A stretch of DNA of 64,000 nucleotides from Halarcobacter anaerophilus. Its GTDB lineage: Bacteria; Campylobacterota; Campylobacteria; Campylobacterales; Arcobacteraceae. Shown one piece after another: positions 8,136-15,942 of the stretch (the stretch's first letter is position 1; each line of letters starts with the position of its first letter). The notes below the pieces were generated by a model, which worked only from the letters and a program-made list of their open reading frames with translations, was not told where the DNA came from and ran no database searches. Location: the NCBI RefSeq assembly GCF_006459125.1, contig NZ_CP041070.1, forward strand, positions 124,001 to 188,000, written 5' to 3'. Both the position numbers and the translations under genes were made by a program.

Positions 8136-8960
8136 TTATCTCACTATTGTTATATTTGCAGATAGTTTTAGTTTTTCAAAATAATCTTTTAAATATTTTT
8201 GTTCTCTATCTTGCATAATAATATTAAAAATTCTATCTTTTACATCATCAAACGGGATTGTTTGTTCATTCTCTTTTTGTAAAATCATCAAGGTAACATA
8301 CTCTTTACCCGTAGAAAAGATTGGTGTAAATTGATTTAGGTTTGTTTCGTTTATCATATATCTAAGTTGAGGATTTATATTTCTTTGATCTAGATTTACC
8401 GAACTTTTTTCTACATCAGGAAGAGTCATATACGGATTTTGAACAATTGTATTTAGACTGTTTTTATTTGTTGAAGCGTATTGTACTGCTTTTACGTTTG
8501 TAGCCATAGTAAACATTGACGGATTATTTTCATAATAGATTTCTAAGTCCTCTTCTGTGGCAATTTTAATATTACCTCTTACTAATTTATCTGTTAATTT
8601 TTGTCTTATTATTAACTGTTTAGTTTGCTCTTCGTATTTGCTGTAGTCTTTATATTTTTGTCTGATTATTGATTTAAATTCATACAGACTCATACCGTTT
8701 GAAGCTGCAACTTTTTCTAAATAATTATTTACATCAAAAAGATCTGCCGTGATATTGTATTTTTTTATTAATTGTTCATATAGAGTTTCATCAACTAACT
8801 GGGCAACGGCTTTTTCTCTCGGTATATTATTTTCAAGTTCTCTCTTTTTTATATCATATAGAGTAATCGGGTCATCATTTACCGTTAAAGCAACACCGTT
8901 TATAATATCCGCAGATGATATAGAAACCAACATAAAAAGGGCAAGTAATATCTTTCTCAT
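8136..8960 (-). CDS. SurA-like periplasmic chaperone / peptidyl-prolyl isomerase relative
   Basis: This is a probable periplasmic protein of 274 residues. The start is set at the ATG at 8960, which has SD AAAGGA 5 bases before it and opens with the signal peptide MRKILLALFMLVSISSAD. An upstream in-frame ATG would bury that signal behind 12 extra residues. The mature part begins GVALTVNDDPITLYDIKKR, as in the SurA N-terminal domain, with long helices to about residue 150. The C-terminal part resembles a degenerate parvulin domain, so isomerase activity is doubtful. The role is probably outer-membrane protein folding. It lies just upstream of gatB. Confidence 0.75.
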   Translation of the reverse strand: MRKILLALFMLVSISSADIINGVALTVNDDPITLYDIKKRELENNIPREKAVAQLVDETLYEQLIKKYNITADLFDVNNYLEKVAASNGMSLYEFKSIIRQKYKDYSKYEEQTKQLIIRQKLTDKLVRGNIKIATEEDLEIYYENNPSMFTMATNVKAVQYASTNKNSLNTIVQNPYMTLPDVEKSSVNLDQRNINPQLRYMINETNLNQFTPIFSTGKEYVTLMILQKENEQTIPFDDVKDRIFNIIMQDREQKYLKDYFEKLKLSANITIVR

Positions 8961-9031
8961 TTTAATCCTTTGTCTTAAAAACAAATATTTTACCAAAAAA
9001 ATGGTAAATATCTGTTTTTATATGAAAAAGA

Positions 9032-11872
9032 TTAACTATTTTTTGCCACAGTGACCTTGTCAATTAGGTAAAATATTGAGTTGTAATCTAAATTTGAGTG
9101 TTCGCTTAAACCTATTTCACAGGTTTTGGATGTGCTAAAAGCGTATTTTGCTTCTTTTGTCTCTTCTTTTAAAAATCTTAATGCCGAGTCGTTTAATTCA
9201 GGATAGGTAAAACCTCTGTCTCCTGCAAAACCGCAGCATTTTACGTTTTGGGGAATTATAACTTTTGTTGAGCACATATTTGCAAGCTCTATAAATTTTT
9301 CATGAAGCCCCATTTTTCTTGAACTACAAGTTGTATGAATAGTAATGGGTTCATCAATTTTTGTAAACTCTAGTTCTTTTGTCAAGTGTTCAAGTGCAAA
9401 CTCAATTGGCTCATAGATTTTTAATCTTGAACCGAAGTTTCCAATCATTGTTTTTGTACATGGACTCATATCACATAAAATAGGGTAAGCTCCTTGTTTG
9501 CTAGCTTCTCTTAAAGCCTCTTCCAACTCATCAGATTTTAATTTTCCTTGCTCTTTATACCCTTTTGATGAAAATGGCATACCACAGCAAAGTTTATCCA
9601 TCTCTTCTGGGAAAATTATTTGAAATCCTGCTTTTTTTAGAAGTTTTACTGTTAAATCAAAAAGTTCTTCGTCAACAGTAGATTTACTATTTCTTCCCAT
9701 ACTTCTATTTATACATGAAGGAAAATAGACAACTTTTTTCTCTAATACTTGCTGCTCAAATCTAGTATTGATGTTTATACCTTTTGGTAAATATGGAGTC
9801 CATTTTGGAAGTGTTCCTTTTGACCAAGCTCTAAAAGTAGAAGAAATAGCTTCTAAACTAGAAGTACCAAGTATTTTATGAACTAAATTCACCCCTTTTA
9901 AACCTACTCTCATACCTTGTAGAGTTGCTTTGTAGTTATTTGCAATGGCACTTGCTATTTTATCTGCTCTTGGAGATATTTGTTCTGCCCTTAGATGTTT
10001 TGTTAAACTTCCCGTATCTATTTTAACTGGACAAGCAGTAGAACATAAAGAACAAGCGGCGCAAGTCTCTAGTCCGTCATATTTATAAAGTTCCAGATAC
10101 TCTTGTGCCTCTTTTTTATTCCCCTCTTTTTGAAGTCTTGAAATTTCCCTGTTGATTACGATTCTTTGTCTAGGAGTTAATGTTAAATCATTTGAAGGAC
10201 AAGTAGGTTCACAAAAACCGCACTCAATACAAGTATCTACTAAATCATTTGTTTGAGGCATTGCTTTAAGATTTTTTAAGTGAGCTTCTTTGTCCTCATT
10301 TATAATAACTCCAGGATTTAAAAGGTTTTTAGGGTCAAAAAGCATTTTTATTTTTTTCATCATATTATAAGCAGTTTTACCCCACTCTACTTCTATAAAA
10401 GCTGCCATATTTCTTCCTGTTCCATGTTCTGCTTTTAAACTCCCTTCATATTTCCCTGCAACTTGATTTACCACATCTTTCATAAATTCATCATATCTTT
10501 TTACCTCCTCTTTTGAAGAAAAATCCTGGGTAAATACAAAGTGAAAATTTCCGTCTAATGCGTGACCGAAAATAAGTGCTTCATGGTAACCATGTTTCTT
10601 AAAAAGTTTTTGAAGTTCTAAAGTTGCAGGGGCAAGTTTTTCAATGGGATAAGCTACATCTTCTATAATAACCGTTGTTCCCGTTTCTCTTACTGCACCT
10701 ACGGCAGGGAAAAGACCTTTTCTTATTTTCCAGTACATTGTGTACTCTTTTTCATCGGTTGTAAAATAAAAATCTCTTACTACTTTAAACTCTTGAAGCA
10801 GCTTCTCAATCTCTTTAATTTGAATTTGAAGTTTTTTTGCATTTTTTGCTCTTGTCTCAATTAAAAGTGCCGTTACGTCTTCATCAAACTCTTTGATAAA
10901 TTCAGGCATTGCAGGGTCGTTTTCTATACTTCTAAGCCCTGCTCTATCCATAAGTTCGACTGCATCTACTATAATCTCTTTTTTATCTCTTGCAAGTTTT
11001 AATTTTGTAACCGCACTACAGGCTTCATTTACGTTTTTAAAGTAGATTAGGGCACTTGCTTTATCTTTTAAATCTTCAACTGTTTTATATGTTATCTCTT
11101 CAATAAAAGCTAAGGTTCCTTCACTTCCTATTATTAGATGTTGTAAAATCTCAAACACATCTTCAAAATCAATAAGGGCATTTAAAGAGTAACCGCAGGT
11201 ATTTTTGATTTTATATTTTTTTTGGATTCTCTTTTTTAGCTCTTTATTGTTTTTAGTCTCTTGTGAAAGATTTTGAAGCTCTTCTAAAAACTTCTTATGG
11301 GTTTTTCTGAAATTCTCTTTGCTTTTTTCATCTGCGGTGTCAAGTTTTGTTCCGTCTGAAAATATCAATTTCATTGATTTTAGAGTTTTATAAGAGTTTT
11401 GTGAAATTCCGCAACACATTCCTGAAGCATTGTTAGCTGCAATTCCTCCGATCATTGCAGCATTTATACTTGCCGGATCGGGACCTATTTTTTTAGAAAA
11501 GGGTGCTAAGATATTATTTACTTCCTGCCCTGTTAAGGCAGGTTGAAGAGAGATTAACGATTTATCTTTTGAAACACTAAAAGCTCTAAAATTTCTTGAA
11601 GTTACAACTAAAATAGAATCGCTTATTGCTTGTCCGGAAAGAGAAGTTCCCGCTGCTCTGAAAGTCACGCTTAATTGCAGATTATTGCTAAGTTTTAATA
11701 TTTCTTCAACTTCTTTAGGCGTATCTGTTTTTATAACTATTTTAGGAATAAGTCTGTAAAAAGAGGCATCCGTACCGTAGGCTAAAGTATGTAATTTATC
11801 CGTAAAAATCTTTTTTTCGTCAATAGTTTTAGATATTTGTTCATAAAAACTTTTGTAGTTTTCTTCTAACAT
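9032..11872 (-). CDS. FAD- and Fe-S-containing D-lactate dehydrogenase (Dld-II type)
   Basis: This is a 946-residue fusion of a GlcD-type FAD-binding oxidase (about residues 40-500), two 4Fe-4S motifs (CIECGFCEPTCP near 557 and CAACSLCSTACPV near 604) and a CCG domain pair (CCGMPFSS near 760, CCGFAGDRGF near 880). This order matches respiratory D-lactate dehydrogenases of the Dld-II type, which feed electrons to quinone. The enzyme probably oxidises D-lactate to pyruvate; glycolate or other 2-hydroxyacids are alternatives. It is the last gene of a minus-strand locus that also carries lutABC, a TRAP transporter and a two-component system, which supports the lactate assignment. SD AAAAAGGA precedes the ATG. 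Confidence 0.82.
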   Translation of the reverse strand: MLEENYKSFYEQISKTIDEKKIFTDKLHTLAYGTDASFYRLIPKIVIKTDTPKEVEEILKLSNNLQLSVTFRAAGTSLSGQAISDSILVVTSRNFRAFSVSKDKSLISLQPALTGQEVNNILAPFSKKIGPDPASINAAMIGGIAANNASGMCCGISQNSYKTLKSMKLIFSDGTKLDTADEKSKENFRKTHKKFLEELQNLSQETKNNKELKKRIQKKYKIKNTCGYSLNALIDFEDVFEILQHLIIGSEGTLAFIEEITYKTVEDLKDKASALIYFKNVNEACSAVTKLKLARDKKEIIVDAVELMDRAGLRSIENDPAMPEFIKEFDEDVTALLIETRAKNAKKLQIQIKEIEKLLQEFKVVRDFYFTTDEKEYTMYWKIRKGLFPAVGAVRETGTTVIIEDVAYPIEKLAPATLELQKLFKKHGYHEALIFGHALDGNFHFVFTQDFSSKEEVKRYDEFMKDVVNQVAGKYEGSLKAEHGTGRNMAAFIEVEWGKTAYNMMKKIKMLFDPKNLLNPGVIINEDKEAHLKNLKAMPQTNDLVDTCIECGFCEPTCPSNDLTLTPRQRIVINREISRLQKEGNKKEAQEYLELYKYDGLETCAACSLCSTACPVKIDTGSLTKHLRAEQISPRADKIASAIANNYKATLQGMRVGLKGVNLVHKILGTSSLEAISSTFRAWSKGTLPKWTPYLPKGININTRFEQQVLEKKVVYFPSCINRSMGRNSKSTVDEELFDLTVKLLKKAGFQIIFPEEMDKLCCGMPFSSKGYKEQGKLKSDELEEALREASKQGAYPILCDMSPCTKTMIGNFGSRLKIYEPIEFALEHLTKELEFTKIDEPITIHTTCSSRKMGLHEKFIELANMCSTKVIIPQNVKCCGFAGDRGFTYPELNDSALRFLKEETKEAKYAFSTSKTCEIGLSEHSNLDYNSIFYLIDKVTVAKNS

Positions 11873-11978
11873 TTTAAATCCTTTTTAATTTTTATATTAT
11901 GAATTTAAAATTTCTACTATTCAAGTCTTGGAACTGTATATATTCTTTGTTGGGGATCGTTTATAAATGAGAACATTT

Positions 11979-12029
11979 TGTCACACTGTTTTAATATTAT
12001 ATTTAAGATCAGATTTAAACAGTGTGACA
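11979..12029. repeat. 13-bp inverted repeat between the TRAP genes and the D-lactate dehydrogenase gene
   Basis: TGTCACACTGTTT (11979-11991) has a perfect inverted copy at 12017-12029, with 25 bases between. It lies after dctM and before the Dld-type gene. As RNA it could end the dctM transcript, but the long loop and the lack of a T run on the minus side also allow a paired operator for the Dld-type promoter. Confidence 0.55.
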
Positions 12030-12039
12030 TTTTTAATTC

Positions 12040-13413
12040 TTACATTTGGGCTGTCATACCGAAAATTTCCGGATAAAAAGCTACAATTCCTAATATTATC
12101 ACTTGAATAAGAATAAAAGGAACAACTCCTCTATAAATGTGTCCTGTTGTTACACCTGCCGGTGAACATCCCTTTAAATAGAATAAAGAGAAACCAAAAG
12201 GAGGGGTTAGAAATGAGGTTTGAAGATTCATTGCAATTAATATTGCAAACCATACGGGATTTATTCCCAACGTTTCTGCCACAGGTAAAAGAATAGGAAT
12301 AATAATATATGAGATTTCAATAAAATCGATAAAAAATCCTAATAATAATATAGCTATCATCGTAAAAATAATAAATCCCCATTTATCGTCTCCCGGAAGA
12401 CTTAACATAAGTTTTTCTACGATTTCATCTCCCCCTGTATATGAAAATACCATAGAAAATGCCGTTGCTCCGATTAAAATGGCAAAAACCATAGATGTGA
12501 TCTTAACAGCTTCAAGTGACGCCTCTTTTATTATTTTTATTGAAAAAGTTTTATACATCAAAGCCAATCCCACTGCTCCAAAACATCCTACCGCAGCAGA
12601 TTCCGTAGGTGTAGCGATTCCTTCAAAGATTGAACCTAATACAAGTATAATAAGAGTTAGTGATGGAATAATATCAATTAAGGCTCTTATAACCTGTTTC
12701 TTTTTGGTTCCTCTGCTTGGATCTGAAGGGATTGAAGGTGCAATATCTTTATTTAAGTATGCCAAAATCAAAATATAAAGAATATAAGCTCCAACAAGGG
12801 TTAATCCCGGAACCAATGCAGCTTTAAACAGATCTCCAACGGGAACTTGGAAAACATCTCCTAAAATGATTAATACAATAGAAGGAGGAATAATTTGTCC
12901 TAAAGTACCTGAAGCACAAATCGTACCTGTTGCAAGCTCTTTATTATACTTATACTTAAGCATAACAGGAAGAGAAATAACTCCCATAGCTACAACCGAA
13001 GCTCCTACTACACCTGTTGAAGCTGCAAGTAAAGTACCTACAAGGACTGTTGAAATAGCAACTCCTCCTCTAATCTCTCCGAATAAAAATCCCATAGATT
13101 CAAGAAGTTTTTCCGCAAGTCCTGTTTTTTGCAGAATAATTCCCATAAAAATAAACATAGGAATTGCCATTAAAATCGTACTTTGCTGAATTGCAAAAAT
13201 TCTAAAAGGCATATAATCAAACATAGAGATACCTTCGACCCATCCGTCATGGATTAAAGATAACAAAGTCTGTCCTTGTTCGGCATAAGATAAAATTTCT
13301 ACAAAACCTGCAATAATACCGAAAAGCACTGAAACGGCTGCAAAAGTAAAAGCAACGGGGAAACCTATGATAAGCATAAATAAAGCCGTAAAAAACATTA
13401 TAATACCGATCAT
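12040..13413 (-). CDS. dctM: TRAP transporter large permease (DctM type)
   Basis: This is the main membrane subunit of a tripartite ATP-independent periplasmic transporter, which uses the sodium or proton gradient. The 457-residue protein has about 12-13 hydrophobic segments. FMGIILQKTGLAEKLLESM, GTICASGTLGQIIPPSIVLI and NLQTSFLTPPFGFSLFYLK are family hallmarks. It resembles the mannitol/chloroaromatic (TakP-associated) cluster, whose known substrates are small oxo- or hydroxy-acids. The ATG overlaps the dctQ stop (ATGA), so the two are translationally coupled. Confidence 0.93.
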   Translation of the reverse strand: MIGIIMFFTALFMLIIGFPVAFTFAAVSVLFGIIAGFVEILSYAEQGQTLLSLIHDGWVEGISMFDYMPFRIFAIQQSTILMAIPMFIFMGIILQKTGLAEKLLESMGFLFGEIRGGVAISTVLVGTLLAASTGVVGASVVAMGVISLPVMLKYKYNKELATGTICASGTLGQIIPPSIVLIILGDVFQVPVGDLFKAALVPGLTLVGAYILYILILAYLNKDIAPSIPSDPSRGTKKKQVIRALIDIIPSLTLIILVLGSIFEGIATPTESAAVGCFGAVGLALMYKTFSIKIIKEASLEAVKITSMVFAILIGATAFSMVFSYTGGDEIVEKLMLSLPGDDKWGFIIFTMIAILLLGFFIDFIEISYIIIPILLPVAETLGINPVWFAILIAMNLQTSFLTPPFGFSLFYLKGCSPAGVTTGHIYRGVVPFILIQVIILGIVAFYPEIFGMTAQM

Positions 13414-14027
13414 TTATTGTCTCCTTTATCTTCTTTCCCATCAATATTTACAACATGGAATTTATGTTCTTCTAAATCACATTTTAGACTGTCAATCTCA
13501 TTTTTTATAAAGTTATCATCAAAATCTTTATACCCTTTGTAGATATTCAGATTTTTGATAAAAAATCCTATAGTCGTAATTATTAAAAGAAAAAATGAAA
13601 GGGGTATTAATGATTTTACAATCCATCTATAAGGTAACCCTCCCGGATCACCACTTTGTTCCATTGATCTAAAAGCTTCAACAGCATTATCTATTGAGCT
13701 AAGACCTACTAAAATTGCAATAGGTAAAATAAATAATATAGAACCTACCATATTGATCATTGCCTTTTTTTTGGAAGGTAATCTATCATAAACCAAATCA
13801 ACTCTAACATGACCGTCCTCTTTTAAGGTATAGGCAATACCAAGTAATATAATAACAGAGAATAGATGCCACTCCATCTCTTGCATTGCAATGGATCCTG
13901 TTCTGAAAAAGTATCTCATTATTACATCATAAAATACGTTTAATATCATAAGTACCATTGCTACAGCAGTGATTGCTCCGATAATATTTGCAAACTTATC
14001 GAAACCACGCTCTAACTTTAACAACAT
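13410..14027 (-). CDS. dctQ: TRAP transporter small permease (DctQ type)
   Basis: This is the small membrane partner of DctM, 205 residues, with four hydrophobic segments starting at about residues 15, 50, 90 and 135. The motif MQEMEWHLFSVIILLGIAY is typical of the DctQ family, as is HVRVDLVYDRLPSKKKA. The last 40 or so residues are charged and longer than usual. It lies after a strong hairpin that separates it from dctP, and its stop overlaps the dctM start by four bases. Confidence 0.92.
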   Translation of the reverse strand: MLLKLERGFDKFANIIGAITAVAMVLMILNVFYDVIMRYFFRTGSIAMQEMEWHLFSVIILLGIAYTLKEDGHVRVDLVYDRLPSKKKAMINMVGSILFILPIAILVGLSSIDNAVEAFRSMEQSGDPGGLPYRWIVKSLIPLSFFLLIITTIGFFIKNLNIYKGYKDFDDNFIKNEIDSLKCDLEEHKFHVVNIDGKEDKGDNK

Positions 14028-14104
14028 AAAAGTTCCTTTGGGTAATTTTAAAAGTTAAGATAAATATAAATAACTTATATCTATATTAACTGTTAGTATA
14101 ATGC

Positions 14105-14126
14105 AAACCCCCTTAAGAGGGGGTTT
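14105..14126 (-). terminator. GC-rich hairpin between dctP and dctQ
   Basis: AAACCCCC (14105-14112) and GGGGGTTT (14119-14126) form a perfect 8-bp stem with a 6-base loop, six bases past the dctP stop. The T run on the minus strand is short. In this AT-rich genome the run of five G-C pairs is striking. It probably stabilises or partly ends the dctP message, so that binding protein exceeds permease. Confidence 0.7.
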
Positions 14127-14131
14127 AATCA

Positions 14132-15202
14132 CTATAAATTGTCTTTTAGATAAAGATAATCCGACATTTCAGTCCATGCTCTAACTCTTTTTAAGTAGGC
14201 ATCTTGAGAATTTAAGATCTCTTTTAATTCAGGAGATTTTTCCGACATTTCGGCTCTTAACTCTTTATTAGCTTTTTTCATAGCATCCATTACTGATTTT
14301 GGAAGAGTTTTAACTTTGATATTTGGATACTCTTTTTTCATCTCTTCCCAAGCAGTCGCATTCATATGGTAGTTTTGAATATACATATCATAAGCAGTAA
14401 CTCTCATTGCAATTATTAATATCTCTTGCAAATCTTTCGGTAATTTTTTTAATGCTTTTTGATTTACTAAATACTGTAATTCTGTTGCAGGCTCATGCCA
14501 TCCTGTATAATAATAGGGTGCAATTTTATGAAATCCCATTTTAATATCCATACTAGGACTTACCCACTCTAAAGAGTCTATTGTTCCTCTTTCAAGTGCC
14601 GTATAAAGTTCTCCGGGAGCTATATTTGTAACTTGGACACCCAGTTTTGCCAGAACTTCTCCCGCAAAACCGGGAATTCTCATTTTTAGTCCCTTTAAAT
14701 CATCAAGTGAATTAATCTCTTTTCTAAACCAACCACCCATTTGGTTCCCTGAGTTTCCTCCGGGATATGATAAAATTCTATGTCTTTTATATGCTTTTTC
14801 CATTAGTTCCATTCCTCCGCCGTAATAGAACCAAGAATACTGTTCAGGTGCAGTCATACCAAAAGGCATTGTTGTAAAAGGAAGAAGGTTTATATCTTTA
14901 CCTTTCCAATAATAAGAGGCTGTATGAGCCATCTCGTACTGTCCACCTTTTACCATATCTAAAACCCCTAAAGGCGATTTATGTTTATTTGCAGCATCAA
15001 CTCTTATAATAAGTCTGCCGTCAGACATCTCTTCTACTATTTTTGCAAGGTTTTTAGGTGCATCGATAAATGGAGATAACGTAGGTCCCCAAGTAGTAGC
15101 TAATTTCCATTTATAGACTTTTTTTGCCATTGCTGAAGTTCCCATCCCTGTAACTAGGGCAGCAGCAACTAAAAGTTTAGTTGTTTTACCAAACATTTTC
15201 AT
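14132..15202 (-). CDS. dctP: TRAP transporter periplasmic binding protein (DctP/TakP type), probable lactate binding
   Basis: This periplasmic solute receptor of 356 residues has a signal peptide ending near SAMAKKV. The mature part opens YKWKLATTWGP and contains HKSPLGVLDMVKGGQYEM, RIPGFAGEVLAKLG and SLEWVSPSMDIKMGF followed by GWHEP. These resemble the TakP/TTHA0766 group, whose studied members bind alpha-keto acids or lactate. Its neighbours, lutABC and a Dld-type enzyme, point to lactate; that is inference. SD AAAGGAGA lies before the ATG. A close paralogue stands alone at 31920-32972. Confidence 0.9.
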   Translation of the reverse strand: MKMFGKTTKLLVAAALVTGMGTSAMAKKVYKWKLATTWGPTLSPFIDAPKNLAKIVEEMSDGRLIIRVDAANKHKSPLGVLDMVKGGQYEMAHTASYYWKGKDINLLPFTTMPFGMTAPEQYSWFYYGGGMELMEKAYKRHRILSYPGGNSGNQMGGWFRKEINSLDDLKGLKMRIPGFAGEVLAKLGVQVTNIAPGELYTALERGTIDSLEWVSPSMDIKMGFHKIAPYYYTGWHEPATELQYLVNQKALKKLPKDLQEILIIAMRVTAYDMYIQNYHMNATAWEEMKKEYPNIKVKTLPKSVMDAMKKANKELRAEMSEKSPELKEILNSQDAYLKRVRAWTEMSDYLYLKDNL

Positions 15203-15218
15203 TGTGATCTCCTTTAAA

Positions 15219-15295
15219 TTGTCTCTCAGACAAGATTGTAACCATACAAAATGAAAAAGATATGATATTTTAAAGTTTTATGTATAGGTTATGTA
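15219..15295 (-). promoter_or_regulatory. dctP promoter with possible response-regulator site
   Basis: On the minus strand TACAAT (15240-15235) can serve as a -10 box. TTGTCT-CTC-AGACAA (15219-15233) is a perfect palindrome at the likely start of the transcript. Further upstream the plus-strand hexamer TATGTA occurs at 15279-15284 and again at 15290-15295, an 11-base period, as in direct-repeat sites of OmpR-type regulators. The regulator gene itself ends at 15298. All functional roles here are inferred from position. Confidence 0.4.
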
Positions 15296-15297
15296 GC

Positions 15298-15942
15298 TTA
15301 CGGGACTTTAAATATATAACCTGTATCGACTACCGTTTGGATATACTCTTTTTTTAATATTTTTCTTAATCTTCGAACAAGGCTTCTAATTGAATCAATT
15401 GAGGCAAAAGAGCCTTCCCATACATAATTTTCAATAATTGAGTAGGTCAAAACTTCATCTTTTTTAGTTATAAAAAGATTTATTAAAAGTCTCTCTTTTT
15501 TTGTGAGTCTTATTTTCTCATTATTTATTATCAAAGTAGAGGATTTATAATCAAAAAAAGAGTCATTATCAAACTCTATTTTTTCATCTTTTATTTTACA
15601 GAGCTTTTCTATTTTTATTTCCAGCTCATCTATAAAAAAGGGTTTTTTTAGATAATCGTTGCATCCAAAATCATAAGACTTTTTGATTATATCTAGTTCA
15701 ACGGTCGCACTTATAATAATAACGGGTACATCTTTGTAATATTCACGAATTTTCTTTAAAATTTTTATTCCGTCTATGTTGGGAACATTTATATCAAGTA
15801 CAAAGCAGCTAAAGCCTTCGGTTATATTTTCATATGCCTCTTTCCCGTCTTCAAAATTGTAAACCTTGTGACCTTTAAGTTCCAACCTTTTTTTTATTGC
15901 GGCATTTAGTTTTTTATTGTCTTCTAAAAGAAGTATTTTCAT
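15298..15942 (-). CDS. OmpR-type response regulator of the lactate locus
   Basis: This is a two-component response regulator of 214 residues. The receiver domain covers about 1-115, with phospho-acceptor Asp near residue 50 (CFVLDINVPNIDG), VIIISATVE and the conserved lysine in YLKKPF. The C-terminal half is a winged helix with LTKKERLLINLF and SIRSLVRRLRKIL. Its start overlaps the kinase stop by four bases, so the pair is coupled. It lies directly before dctP, the most likely target. Confidence 0.9.
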   Translation of the reverse strand: MKILLLEDNKKLNAAIKKRLELKGHKVYNFEDGKEAYENITEGFSCFVLDINVPNIDGIKILKKIREYYKDVPVIIISATVELDIIKKSYDFGCNDYLKKPFFIDELEIKIEKLCKIKDEKIEFDNDSFFDYKSSTLIINNEKIRLTKKERLLINLFITKKDEVLTYSIIENYVWEGSFASIDSIRSLVRRLRKILKKEYIQTVVDTGYIFKVP

